A DNA stretch of 64,000 bases from Drosophila miranda (lineage: Eukaryota > Arthropoda > Insecta > Diptera > Drosophilidae), in the NCBI RefSeq assembly GCF_003369915.1, contig NC_046675.1, positions 9,610,001 to 9,674,000 on the forward strand, read 5' to 3'. Positions 19,817 through 30,490 of the stretch are shown one piece after another. The stretch's first letter is position 1; every line of letters starts with the position of its first letter. Below the pieces are notes generated by a model, which saw nothing but the letters and a program-made list of their open reading frames with translations, was not told the origin of the DNA and did not search any database. The translations under genes were made by a program, and so were the position numbers.

Positions 19817-20374
19817 ATGGGTATCTGCAGGCTGTCGTTTCTCCTCGTCCTGCTTGGTGGATTACAACATCTGAGTGACGCCCAAACCAGGGGCTGTGCC
19901 AGGACTTGTAATGTGTTTTTTCGATGCTCGCCCTACTACAAAGAGCTGGTGTGGGCGGTTGTGGATGGCGTTTGCCGCGTCTACCAGAACGGTTGTATCT
20001 TTGGAAACGAAAACTGCACTAGGGTCAATCAATGCCTCACACGTAAGTTCTGCGTTTCCCCAATTCGAATAGAGTATACAAGATCTTCTACCATTAGCAA
20101 TGAATGCCACCTCACCGGAAAAGTGTAAGGAGTATTGCCCCAGGCGTTGTCCAAGTGATGGTCAAGAAGTTTGCGGCTGGTTCCCGTACATCAATAACAT
20201 GGGGGTAAACAGTGATCGTTACATTAGCTTCCCCAATCGCTGTCTGCTGGATCAATATTCCTGCCAGAATGATATCGGTTTGTACACTTCTTGGATTTTT
20301 CTATTACCTATCAGCTATAATTTTTTTTATTTTTAGCCTATGCATATGATCCAACCCTTGGACCCTGTCCCTAA
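19817..20374 (+). CDS. Kazal-like secreted protein, cluster gene 2
   Basis: Exons 19817-20042, 20098-20277 and 20337-20374, phase-1 introns, encode 147 residues. The signal peptide is MGICRLSFLLVLLGGLQHLSDA; then CARTCNVFFRCSPYYKELVW, CRVYQNGC, NC; exon 2 has KCKEYCPRRCPSDGQEVCGWF, NRC and YSC; exon 3 ends AYDPTLGPCP. Exon 1 is 226 nt, identical in length to genes 1 and 3. All family cysteines are kept, so it looks functional. Role: putative secreted protease inhibitor or relative; no target is indicated. Confidence 0.82.
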
Positions 20375-20529
20375 TCGAATGTGCCTCTCAAAAGAATAAG
20401 AAGAAAAATAAACTGCAATAATATTTTTGCTATGTATTTTCCTAATTTTTGGGTAGTAGCGCACGTTTTTTTTCTATATTTGTATTCCTTTCGATTAAAC
20501 AAAGAGCAAATATTGCCCCATCAGTATAG

Positions 20530-20617
20530 CAGCTGTTTAAACAGAAATTATTTTTCTGAATCTGAAGATTATTGCTATATAAATATGGTGTAATCCATTC
20601 GGGAAATCACTCAGTTC
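20530..20617 (+). promoter_or_regulatory. E-box, TATA and initiator of the cluster gene 3 pseudogene
   Basis: CAGCTGTTT at 20530-20538, TATATAAAT at 20576-20584 and TCAGTTC at 20611-20617 are all retained even though the coding region is broken. Confidence 0.55.
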
Positions 20618-20626
20618 ACTGTGTTC

Positions 20627-21348
20627 ATGGATATCTACAAGCAGTCGTTTCTCATCGCCATTTTGGGAGGTTTCCTGCAGCTGAGTTCCGGCCAGACAAG
20701 GAATTGCTCTGGTGCCTGTACCTTACAGGCACGTTATAGCCCCTACCATAAGGATCTGTTATGGGCCGTTGTGGGCGGTGTTTGTCGCGTCTTTCAGAAC
20801 GGATGCTTCTTTGGATCAGCCAACTGTCAGAGGGCCAATCAATGCCTGAGGCGTACTTTTAGCAACCGATCATACTCACCTCTGAATTAAGCACATATTT
20901 TTCATTCGCACCCAGCCATGGTCGCCACATCACCGGAAAAGTGTAAGGAGTCCCCAGCGCTGTCCCCTGGCTGGTGAAAGGGTATGTGGATGGTTCGCAT
21001 ATGTCGACGTTAACGGTGTCAACCGGGATCGCTCTATGACCTTCCCAAATCGTTGTCTGTTGGATCAATATGTCTGCCGGAATGGTATAGGTCAGTATCT
21101 CCGAGATAGCTTAAAATCAAACTCAATTCATGTCTATATATTATTTTATATAGCCATTTCAATCTCTAACATTTAAAGATCAGTATTGTTTAACAAAGCT
21201 CATAACTTAAAACGATCATGGCAAAAGGTCAGAAGATTTTATAGTCTGCTGTCTTTGTGTTCTATTTTATCTACTTTAAGCTCATAAAGTTTGTTATTTT
21301 CCAATTACAGCTTATATAGGAGAACCATCCGTTGGAAGCTGTCCCTAA
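20627..21348 (+). pseudogene. Kazal-like cluster gene 3, frameshifted
   Basis: Family exons are recognisable at 20627-20852, 20916-21090 and 21311-21348 with splice sites still in place. Exon 1 reads MDIYKQSFLIAILGGFLQLSSG and is open. In exon 2, shortly after KCKE (near 20954), a net deletion relative to genes 2 and 4 removes about five bases in the YCPRRC region, shifts the frame and leads to a TGA within nine codons; the later part still matches the family at the DNA level. In exon 1 the conserved RCSPYYKD reads RYSPYHKD, losing a cysteine. Loss of that cysteine together with the frameshift points to a decaying gene rather than a sequencing slip, but an assembly error cannot be excluded. 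Confidence 0.72.
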
Positions 21349-21632
21349 AAACATGCTCAACGTAAACAAAATGTAAACAAATTATCTGAAACGAAGTATT
21401 GCCAGTAAAATGTGCTGTAGACAAAAATCAATATAAAATATGCATATTTAAAATGTTGAATATTACTATTATTATTTAAATGCCATATGTACATATGCCG
21501 GTTGTACGGTGTTTCTCACACTGAGTAAACAAGGTGGGCGATGCACTCGGGAGATATATGCACCAGAGCTGACTTTTTTATATTTGTACAATAATATCTT
21601 CCCACAATTTATGTTTAAAAAACACAGCGAAG

Positions 21633-21749
21633 CAGCTGTTGCGAGTATATCAGCTATTTGCACAGCATTTCTGATGCTGGTTACAAAGTTTGATTATCTG
21701 AAGTTCATTTCTGTATATGGTAGCATGAATGCGGGAGAATCCTCAGTTG
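21633..21749 (+). promoter_or_regulatory. E-box, weak TATA and initiator of Kazal-like cluster gene 4
   Basis: CAGCTGTT at 21633-21640, TATATGG at 21714-21720 and TCAGTTG at 21743-21749, with CTGAAGTTCAT between. Confidence 0.5.
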
Positions 21750-21773
21750 CTTTTCGTCGGCCCCATCTTCAGT

Positions 21774-22835
21774 ATGAATAGTATCTTCAAGTTTTTTTTT
21801 CTCATCGCTCTGCTGGGGGTCGGCCTCCAACTTGGTTACGCCCAGGAAAGGGACTGCTCGAATAGTTGTATTTTTACTGCCAAATGCTCGCCCTACTACA
21901 AGGATCTGGTCTGGGCAGTTGTAAATTGCGTCTGTCGCGTCTTTCAGAACGGCTGTCTTTTTGCACACGAGAACTGCATAAGAGCAAACCAATGCTTGCC
22001 ACGTAAGTCCACCATCACCATTTTTAGAAACAAGAACTTCACGTCTCTCCCTTAGCGATGATTGCCACATCCCAGGAAAAGTGTAAGGAGTACTGTCCGA
22101 AGCGTTGTACGCGTGAGGGTCCGGCTGTCTGTGGCAGGTTCCCCTACATCGACGGCGAGGGAGTCAACAGGGAAAGGTATTTGTCCTTCGGAAATCGTTG
22201 TATGCTGAATCAATATGCCTGCGAGAATGCTGTGGGTACGTATGCCAAAATGTTAATGACCAATCCTAATTGTGATATGTTTTCAAATTGGAGATCGTTA
22301 AAATTTCTGCGTATAAAAATGATATGCAAAAAGAAGTCTTGAATATTCATTATTTTTAAAACTGTACAAGATCTGGAATCTGCTACTATTCCGCTTTTTC
22401 GCTGACCTGCTGCTGTGGGTTTCTACGACTTCTTCTTCGTGATCTATTGGTTCTCTGGTGGCCTGTAGCGTTGAAGCGGAATAACATCAGATTCCAGATA
22501 TTGGCGGGGATCGTCTCAATAGCTTTGGTCGACACATCAATCAAATTTTTTCAGTCGATACATTTTTTTTTAAATTTACAGGCACCTTAGGTGCTGCACT
22601 ACTTTTTTTCTTGGAGTTGGTCTTAGATTTCCCAATATACTTATATTGAATTGGTTTCGAAAATTAGAACAGTTTTCAAAAGTAATTCTACCCGCTAGAT
22701 TTGATTTATTTTGTTAATGCATTTTTATATATGTAGCCTGAGCCATTTTTTTTAACAATATTTAAACTATTTTAAATAATATTTTGAACACTTACAGCAT
22801 ATGTAGATGAACCAACCATTGGAGCCTGTCCCTAA
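21774..22835 (+). CDS. Kazal-like secreted protein, cluster gene 4
   Basis: Exons 21774-22002, 22056-22235 and 22798-22835, phase-1 introns, encode 148 residues. The signal peptide is MNSIFKFFFLIALLGVGLQLGYA. Exon 1 has CSNSCIFTAKCSPYYKDLVW, CVCRVFQNGC, NC; exon 2 has KCKEYCPKRCTREGPAVCGRF, NRC and YAC; exon 3 ends AYVDEPTIGACP. Exon 1 carries one extra cysteine (NCVCR) compared with the paralogs. The second intron is 562 nt rather than 59-219 because it contains fragments of Ndc1-like sequence (22372-22510) plus AT-rich DNA. Confidence 0.8.
22372..22510. pseudogene. Two head-to-head fragments of Ndc1-like genes inside an intron
   Basis: On the plus strand, about 22372-22470 translates in pieces to IWNLLLFRFFADLLLW and, in a shifted frame, FYDFFFVIYWF, matching the first membrane segment of the Ndc1-like protein (IWNLLLFRFYVATLL...YLDLFFLLYSF). 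On the minus strand, about 22510-22475 reads IPANIWNLMLFRFNA, matching IPKEIWNLLLFRF of the same region. The two fragments differ from each other and from the gene at 4.4 kb, so they are old. They sit in the second intron of Kazal-like gene 4. Confidence 0.65.
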
Positions 22836-23220
22836 ATAATACAGTGGAATAAAATCATTGGAAATTCATGTAAAATGTCGAAAATGAAACTTCGAACTGT
22901 TCAATGTACGACAAGAAATACATTTCTATATATAAATATGAATGATTTAACTTATTCCACTCTGTAAATCTATACGTATTTCCAGTTGTAGGAGGAACCT
23001 GGAATTTTCAATTCTTTTCTTCGCTATCCAATCTATCCATAGTGTCAATTATTAAAAAGAATTTCAGTCCTGTCCGATTTTTTTTACGGCGTGCTTTGCG
23101 CCTTATCGGAAATTGTTATTTTTGTGTGGGACTCTTGGTGGGCTTGAGTATAAATAATAACGATAAAACCATAATTAAAAAGATATGAGTGGAACCGCTA
23201 TTTGGTGGGTGTGCCTAGAA
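22836..23220. other. AT-rich spacer
   Basis: No coding exon is recognised; it holds the 3' flank of Kazal-like gene 4. Confidence 0.45.
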
Positions 23221-23537
23221 CTCCCTTAAGAACAAAATATTCTGCGAGCAGAATTATTACTTATTCCACAAGCGACATTATAGTGTGCCCCAAAAGTAGG
23301 CAAATGGGAACTTACATAGTTGCTGTACGACCCATCGGACGCTGAATATGTAACAGATTTGATGTCGCGGTTCAAGACGCTTTTCAAGAGGCCAGCTGCC
23401 CATGCATGGTCAAGGACTGCTGCAGGTAGTTCCAGGTTCCAGGTACTGAACTGATATCCGATAGCATATCCGAAAATGTTCCCAATGCAATAATTGCACG
23501 AAGTTTCCCAGAAGGCACGCATTATACTATGCCCCAT
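23221..23537 (-). CDS. Hypothetical small protein, two exons, weakly supported
   Basis: A minus-strand ATG at 23537 opens a frame MGHSIMRAFWETSCNYCIGN... that reaches AACTAT|GTAAGT near 23317. A possible acceptor TTCTGCTCGCAG just downstream, near 23243, would add N-I-L-F-L-R-E-F and a stop near 23217. The product would be about 80 residues with one moderately hydrophobic segment (GNIFGYAIGYQF) and no signal peptide. I do not recognise it. No TATA box is seen upstream. It may be a chance frame. Confidence 0.28.
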
Positions 23538-23686
23538 ATATGCCCATAATTTTCTTATCAATGAACTGATATTGTAAACATTATGGACACATGGATGTGG
23601 AATACCAACAACAAAGCGAATTCATTGTCCGAGATTGACAATGCGGTTTTCGAAACGAGTTCGTTGAATGTCCCAAATCTGGTCAT

Positions 23687-23694
23687 ATAAAAAT
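23687..23694 (+). promoter_or_regulatory. TATA box of the Kazal gene at 23.7 kb
   Basis: TATAAAAA lies about 56 bases before the ATG. Confidence 0.55.
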
Positions 23695-23742
23695 CTTTAG
23701 TTCGTGCACTGCGCGTGGCAGTTGGACAGCCTCTATCCCACG

Positions 23743-24043
23743 ATGAAGCTGATCATGATATTGGCACTGATATTAGCCCTGATGGCTTTGGTGACGGCCC
23801 AGGAATGCAACCTGCCGTGCAACAGACGCATCGAGTACCTCTGCGGTAGAACGGTGCGAAATGGGAGTGAAATCGAGTGCACTTTCAGGAATCCTTGCGC
23901 GATGGATAGGCATGGCTGTGAGAAGCGAGAAGGTGAGTGCGTGTCGAGAGCATTCCAATTGAAATTCCCATATTATTTCATCAGTTTGGAGGAAGACGTC
24001 GACAGGTCGGTGCACGAGAGACTCGGATGCATGTGGTCGCTAG
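23743..24043 (+). CDS. Single-domain Kazal-type secreted protein
   Basis: Two exons, 23743-23932 and 23985-24043 (phase 1, 52-nt intron), encode 82 residues. The ATG at 23743 gives the signal peptide MKLIMILALILALMALVTA. Then CNLPC, IEYLCG, C-TFRNPCAM, GC in exon 1, and C and AC in exon 2. It has the same architecture as the minus-strand gene at 16.6-16.9 kb. The Kazal position P-V-C-G is replaced by YLCG, so the inhibitory loop differs. Confidence 0.78.
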
Positions 24044-24166
24044 GGGGAAATACCAGCTGGTAGCAGGAGAAGGTCAACAGCATAAGGGCACCGACGGCTG
24101 AGCGCAATAACAGATATGAATATTTTTATAAAATTGTACAAATATTGACACAATTGACAGATGAAA

Positions 24167-24176
24167 TATATAAAAC
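24167..24176 (+). promoter_or_regulatory. TATA box of the gene at 24.3 kb
   Basis: TATATAAAAC lies about 93 bases before the ATG. Confidence 0.5.
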
Positions 24177-24259
24177 CATTTTCTGGCAGTACAGAAACTG
24201 TTTCGTCTCGACCTTCACATTACCAAAATTACAGACAGAGTAAAAGGTCTACAGTTAAA

Positions 24260-24703
24260 ATGCCAAAAATTGCCTTTGGCAACAAAATTCTCGTCATTTG
24301 TGCTTTTCTGGCCGGGATCGGCGTGGGCCCACTGTTTGCCTTGACAGGTGCGTCAAAAATCGAAACTAATGCAAAATTCACAAGGAAATTTACACCATAT
24401 TCCACATTCTATGTGCAGGTCAGAAAAAGTGCCACGATGTTTGCCCCATGAAGTACCGTGTCGTCTGCGCTCTGAACGCCCTGGACGGATGCCTGCGCAC
24501 TTTCGCCAGCCAATGTGTCATGAGGATGTACAACTGCAAGTACCAGAAGGGTAAGAATATCGTGATCCAATGATCCTGAGATTCCCATTCAATATTGAAC
24601 TGAATCCTACACTCCAGACTACCGCATCTTATCGGAACGGGCCTGCGAGATCATAACCCACGATGAGCTAAATACTCTGTTGGGCACCGTGCTCGAGAAA
24701 TAA
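24260..24703 (+). CDS. Kazal-like secreted protein, last of the cluster
   Basis: Exons 24260-24347, 24419-24550 and 24618-24703, all introns phase 1, encode 101 residues. A hydrophobic leader covers residues 1-29 (VICAFLAGIGVGPLFALTG). The mature part reads CHDVCPMKYRVVCALN, then C-LRTFASQCVM, NC and AC. The cysteine order C-X3-C-X6-C..C..C..C fits a Kazal-like domain although the loop is unusual. It lies in the same direction as the gene at 23.7 kb. Exon boundaries are supported by the continuous frame across all three joins. Confidence 0.75.
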
Positions 24704-24719
24704 GTTTCTGAAATGTTAT

Positions 24720-26480
24720 ACAAATTGTTAATGTAATAATTAAAATATTATTAGGCATATGTATGTATGTATTTTTTAACGAATCGTTTCAGGATCCTCT
24801 CAAAATATAACATTCGCAATTATATTGTTAGTCCCCCGGCCTAATATTGGTAAGCAGTCAAGAGTTTAAAAAGACATGGCTACGGGGTGGATGAAACATT
24901 AATTCGATGATTTGATGGCTTTCAAAATCTCTTCGGTGAACAGTTGTACGAGAGCACATTGTATGTGCATTCATACACTCCATCTTTAATGGTTTCTTTT
25001 CCACAATTCTTGCAAAACTTCTGGATAATAAATTCAAAAATAACCGTCCCACGTAGCAGTTCCGACATGACGAATTTTCCAGTTGTTCTATTTGCAGCAC
25101 TTATTCATAGATGGACACTAGAGGCTGTATTTCATTAACATTTATTCGCGCCACTTGACAAGAGCATTGTTTTGGCTTGTATCCGACAGTAAAAATTCTT
25201 TTTGACGGCCAAGAGCTAAAAAATATTGAAAAAAGACAAAAAACAATGTGAAAATATCTAAAACAAGAAGGCTTCCTTCCACATCCACCATAAAACTAAT
25301 ATATCCCCATAATCTTTGAGGATCGGATTTATAAATTCAAAAAAATTTCACGATTTAATGGCGGCTATGTAAATTCTACTGTCGTTGTCAGTTCTACATG
25401 ATTTTTACATGTAATTTTCACCCCTGAAGACTGCGCAGTGCGCAGACGTGTGTGTGGAACGTGTGTGGACTGCATTTTGGATGTTTTGTATTTGTATAAA
25501 GTTCGAGAAGGATGATATATGTATATATCCTTCGCAACTCTCTGGCGAACCTCAACTCTGAAAGCGCGTCACATCACCTCCGAGAAGGAAAATCGCCAGT
25601 TTTTATTTAGTTTTTTCTGCAAAGCTTTAAGTCACTTTCTCCGGATTAAGTTAAACTGTTTTACATCCCGCTCATCCCGTTCATTCCCGTCTCCACATTA
25701 AGCCATAAACCAACGTCCTCTTCGTAAAATAAAGTGTGAAAATCAAGTGTGGAAAAAACGAAACAAAAAACGGTCGCAGAAGACACAGAAGTCCCGCAGC
25801 CAGAGGAGGAGAACGAGGGTCAAGCGAAAGTGTGTTCGGGCAGGAAAAGGCGCAGGAAAAAAGTGAATTCCAGTGAACGAGGCTCGCAAGGACGCGCTGA
25901 AAACTTTTTCTCGCGTGGCGATTTACTTGCAGGTTGGTATTTGTTACTCCCCGTTGTCTGTCATTTGTTGCTTTTCGAGCGGAAAACCCCTTTCCTTTTC
26001 GTTTCGTTTCCTTTCTGCATTGCAATGTTGGCAAATTGCGCATCATAAATTATGTATAACAATCCCGTGTTGATGTAGGTGTATGTGTGTGGGGGGTGTC
26101 TCAGTATTAGTATGCATTTGCCTCTGTGTGTGTGTGTCCGTGTATTTTGTGTGTATGCAGTCTCATTTTGTGTAGCATACATTTGACGGTATAGCTGTTG
26201 TTGTTTGAAAGGGAAAGGGAAAACAAAGTATTATTAATTTAAATAAGTTTACTGCGATTAAAGCATGTTCTTGCATATGATAAGGTGCCATTAACATTTT
26301 TCTGTTGTAGTTTCCTGTAGAGAGGGAGCAGGGGATTACACATGTGTCCAGAGGGTCCCAATATTGGTTGCTTACTTGTTCTTTCCATCGATTTGCTTGC
26401 CATGGGCATAGTAGATCATATTGGACTGTTGTTGTTGTAGGGCCAGCGCCGTGACTCCTTCTAGCTTATTGGCCAGCCGC
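24720..26480. other. Gene-poor DNA, possibly including a 5' non-coding exon of Sur-8
   Basis: I see no protein-coding gene. Around 25500-25930 the sequence is less AT-rich and ends in a reasonable donor (TTGCAG|GTTGGT near 25932), so a 5' untranslated exon of the downstream Sur-8 gene is possible but unproven. A TG-rich simple tract lies at 26075-26160. Confidence 0.35.
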
Positions 26481-26970
26481 TCATTGCCGTCGTCTCGGGA
26501 TCAAATGATGGCCTGATAGGTACCGACATCTTTCGAGAAGAGCAGACGCCTCGCCTTCATGGTATGCACGGCAATGTTGCGAGGCACCGGGGCACGGATA
26601 TTCTGTCGTAGTCTGTCGTCCTTGTCCTTGGCTGGTAGTCGGCGGGGCAGGTGCGACCCAAGAGTCCCCGTTGTTGAAAGGGGTATGATCGAGTAGATGC
26701 GCCGCTCCGCCACCTTGAAAGGTATCGCTCGTCGTCGTGGTTCCGTTCCCCTCGCTGTACTCGGTCGAGATGCGGCTAATGTGCTCCTGGCGAGAGAACA
26801 GCAGGAAAGCGGCAGGCACCACGCAGGTCCGCTTGTCGATGGACATAGTCACGGGGCCGATACTGGCAGAGGTGGAGTAGGCCCCATTCCCCACGGCACA
26901 CGCGATCTTGTCGGTCTTTCCATAATAATGCTGATGCTAATTAATGAATACATTTTCTACAAGATTGGCT
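26361..26970 (-). pseudogene. Degenerate protein-coding relic of unidentified origin
   Basis: On the minus strand the stretch translates in protein-like blocks in different frames: AYSTSASIGPVTMSIDKRTC and FLLFSRQEHISRISTEYSEG; then RRIYSIIPLSTTGTLGSHL, AVHTMKARRLLFSKDVGTYQ; then after one stop, GNERLANKLEGVTALALQQQ and a stop near 26376. Base composition is clearly more GC-rich than the surroundings. At least one frame change and one stop interrupt it. I do not recognise the parent gene. A processed copy of a host gene is my best guess. Confidence 0.4.
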
Positions 26971-27099
26971 AGTTTTCAGTCCTTGCCTTAATTGTTTTTT
27001 GACTAAGACAAGGTTTAAAAAAAAAGTTAAACAAAAGAAGTCGGAACGTTGCTGGTTTTTGAAGGCATTCTGCGTGTAAGCCGTAGTATAGGCCTTTGT

Positions 27100-29700
27100 A
27101 TACCCTATATCGTTAATATCCGGTCTCATTTTCAAAATATACCGACGAATTATTCATATTCCTCGATTTTGATATTCCGTCGAACATTACTAGCTAACTA
27201 GAACCGTCAACCTTGAACACAGAATTATATCCGATTTTCGAGTCAATTTCCAAATAAAAATGGCCAATTTTAAATAAGTTCGCCATAAGTTTGACAGTGA
27301 TGCAACCCTACTTTGTGGTGCTGCAATTCGCAATCAGCTGATGTAGCATCCAGCTACTGTCAGAGTGCGATTTTTCAGTTCAATTCGCTACTTGTTTTTT
27401 GTTTGACTTATTTCGCTAAAACCTCTTTTTACGCAAAATGCAATAAAAGCAAGTATTAAGAATACACCAGTTAAATAGAAAATTGATTCATCAATCGTAT
27501 AAAATTATGATGGCATGGCTAAATGTTCTATTTAGCTGGTAATAGTCGACGGAACAAAGAAAACGAGGAATTGGTCGTTTTTTGAATCGAATTTGAATTC
27601 GCCGCAGTTCGCTTTGGCAACAATGAGTCCCATTCCATACACAAACATGCTGCTAATTTCCTGGGGGAAATGGATGTTATAGAATTGTGAAAATGTTTGT
27701 CTTCCAAGGCTCAGTAGGTATCAGGATCAAGATAAAAATACACAAGATACTAAAAATGTACTTGAATATGTCTAAAGAATATCAATTTGAGAAAAGGTCC
27801 TTATAAGTTACGTTGCATCTACATATGATATTATCAAAAAAGGGTGTACAAAGACCTATACAAGCGTTATGTCTTCAAATTCCAGCGACATTGCAACTGT
27901 TTTTTTGTTGAACTATTTTGCTTAAACCATGTTTAGTCAAAATACAATAAAAGCAAGGACTAAAAACTGGCCAGTTAGGTAGAAAATTGATTCATTAATC
28001 GTATTAAATTATGTGGGCATAGATAAAGGCCCGGTTGACAACATTTAAATCCTTGTCGCTCACATTCAAAAAAGTTAGATTTGGCGCGCACCACTCGGTA
28101 TATTTTTCAAATGAGACCGTATATTTCGGAGCTGTTCTGAGGGTCATACTGTAGAAACTGGTTTTCGCCGCGCTCCCATGTGGTGTTTTTTAGTGCTAAA
28201 TGGTATTTTTGTCATCTATTAATTTCATTTTCAATGTTATATAAAAATCCAATAAATGCAAGTATTTCGAATAGGCCAATCATGTATAGAATTGATTCAT
28301 CAATCGTACAAAATTGAGTGGGCATGGCTAAATGTTCCATATAGATAGTATTATTCAACGGAACAAAGAATTGGTCGTTTTTTGAATCGAATTTGAGTTC
28401 GCCGCAGTTCGCCGCAGTTTCGCTTTAGCAACAATGAGTCTCGTTCCATACACAATGTTGCACATTCCATACACACTGTTGCGGCAACATTTACTTGAAA
28501 ACCGTGTTTTAGTCAAAATACAATAAAAGCAAGGACTAAAAACTAACCAATTGTGTAGAAAATTGATTCATTAATTATAAAATTATGTGGGCATAGATAA
28601 AGGCCCGGTTGACAACATTTAAATCCTTGTCGCTCACATTCAAAAAAGTTCGATTTGGCGCGCTCCACTCGGTATATTTTTCAAATGAGACCGTATATTT
28701 CGGTGCTGTTCTGAGGGTCATACTGTAGAAATACTGGTTTTCGCCGCGCTACCATGGTATTTTTGTCAATTTCATCAATCTATTAATTTAATTTTCAATG
28801 TTTTATAAAAATCCAAAAAAAGCAAGTATTTCGAATAAGCCAATCATGTATAGAATTGATTCATCAATCGTACAAAATTGAGTGGGCATGGCTAAATGTT
28901 CTATATAGATAGTATTATTCAACGGAACAAAGAATTGGTCGTTTTTTGAATCAAATTTGAGTTCGCCGCAGTTCGCCGCAGTTCGCTTTAGCAACAATGA
29001 GTCTCGTTCCATACACAAACATGTTGCTAATTCCATGCACACATACCCTGGGGGAAATGGATGATATAGAATTGAGAAAATGTTTGTCATCCCAGGCTCA
29101 GTAGGTATCAGGATCGCTATAAATATATACAAGATACTAATAATGTACTTGAATATGTCTAAAGAATATCAATTTGAGAAAAGGTCCTTATAAATCACGT
29201 TTCATCTTCATATAAAATTAACAAAATAGGGTATACAAAGGGCTATACACGCAACATAGCGACTCTTTTTTTGGTGAACTTTTTCCATTAAACCTTTTTT
29301 TACAATAAATACAATAAAAACAGGGATTAAAAACTATCCAATCTTGTAGAAAATATATTCATCCATGAGATAAAACTATGTGGGCATTGCTGAGAGATTT
29401 AGTTAGTCAGCATTATTCAATGGAATATCAAAATTGAGCAATATGAACGAATTTCCTTTTTCGTTTGTTTTGATTGACCTATTTCGCTATTTGTTTTTTC
29501 TTTGACTTATTTCGCTAAAACCTCTTTTTACGCAAAATGCAATAAAAGCAAGTGTTTAAAATAAGCCAGTCAAGTTGAGAATAGTTTAATTATTCGGATA
29601 AAATTATGTGGGCATGGCTAAATGTGCTATATAGCTGGTAATATTCGACGGATTATAAAAAACGAGGAATATGAATAAGTATACGGTAGATTTTTTAAAT
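27100..29700 (+). repeat. Array of about seven diverged repeat units
   Basis: A core of about 100 bp (CAATAAAAGCAAG, then GAATTGATTCAT.AATCGTA, AAAATTATGTGGGCATGGCT) recurs near 27440, 27950, 28250, 28520, 28810, 29315 and 29540, spaced 230-510 bp. Segments 28020-28200 and 28590-28760 are nearly identical, including AGGCCCGGTTGACAACATTT, and mark a tandem duplication of roughly 560 bp. A matching GGTCTCATTTTCAAAATATACC occurs inverted near 27122. No coding capacity is seen. Confidence 0.65.
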
Positions 29701-29717
29701 GAGATGGTATATTGGTA

Positions 29718-30490
29718 TAGAGCTGTCAAACCATCGATAGTGGCGTCACTCGATAGTTTTGAATGGAATGATTTAAAAAATCGAATACTATCGATAGTAT
29801 CGGGCTCATATATATTTATATTGAAAAAGTCTTTTAACGGCTATTTTTCAAGCGAAATTAAATAAAAATTGTTCAAAATTAAACGTTTTATTTATATTAT
29901 TCCTTTTCAAAACTCAAAAACTAAGAAATGTTTTATAAATCAGTCTGAAAATATAAATTCATGACGTTTATTTTCCAAGATAAGTTCATATTTGTAAGTT
30001 CAAATTAAAACGTAAGCAACAAATGTTTCAAACATTAATCTTAGTCTATAGGAATAATTCGTGGTTTTTGCTTATTAGCTAGATGAGTTCATATTTGGTC
30101 ATATTTCGAAATTAAAACGTAAGCAATAAATGTTTCAAACATTAATCTTAGTCTATGGAGATAATTCGCTTATTATAAACCGCTTATTTGCTAAAATCAG
30201 GTTCATTGGCAATCCACCAGTTGTTATTTAAAGACAAAAGTTTGTCAACGACTTTTAGCTTGAGAGCGGACCTGCGCTCCGAAAACATGCGCTCTGATTC
30301 AGTCGATGTTAAAATTGTTAACGATGTCAGCTACCATATATATATACAATATACAAAATCAAAGTAGAGATGGGCAAACGACAGCTACAAGCTCGATAGT
30401 ATCATGAATAGTAGCAAAACCATCGATAGTAGCGAATGGCACTAAACCATCGATACTATCGATAGTGCCATCGATGGTTTGACACCTCTA
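29718..30490. mobile_element. Candidate non-autonomous DNA element with inverted ends rich in ATCGATAG
   Basis: The left end TAGAGCTGTCAAACCATCGA and the inverted right end TAGAGGTGTCAAACCATCGA match at 19 of 20 positions and bound 773 bp. Both ends contain several ATCGATAG/TATCGATA motifs. Inside, a ~100-bp segment (ATTAAAACGTAAGCAA.AAATGTTTCAAAC) is present twice, at about 29985 and 30085. The TAGAG start resembles hAT termini, but I see no clear target-site duplication, so the family is uncertain. Confidence 0.5.
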
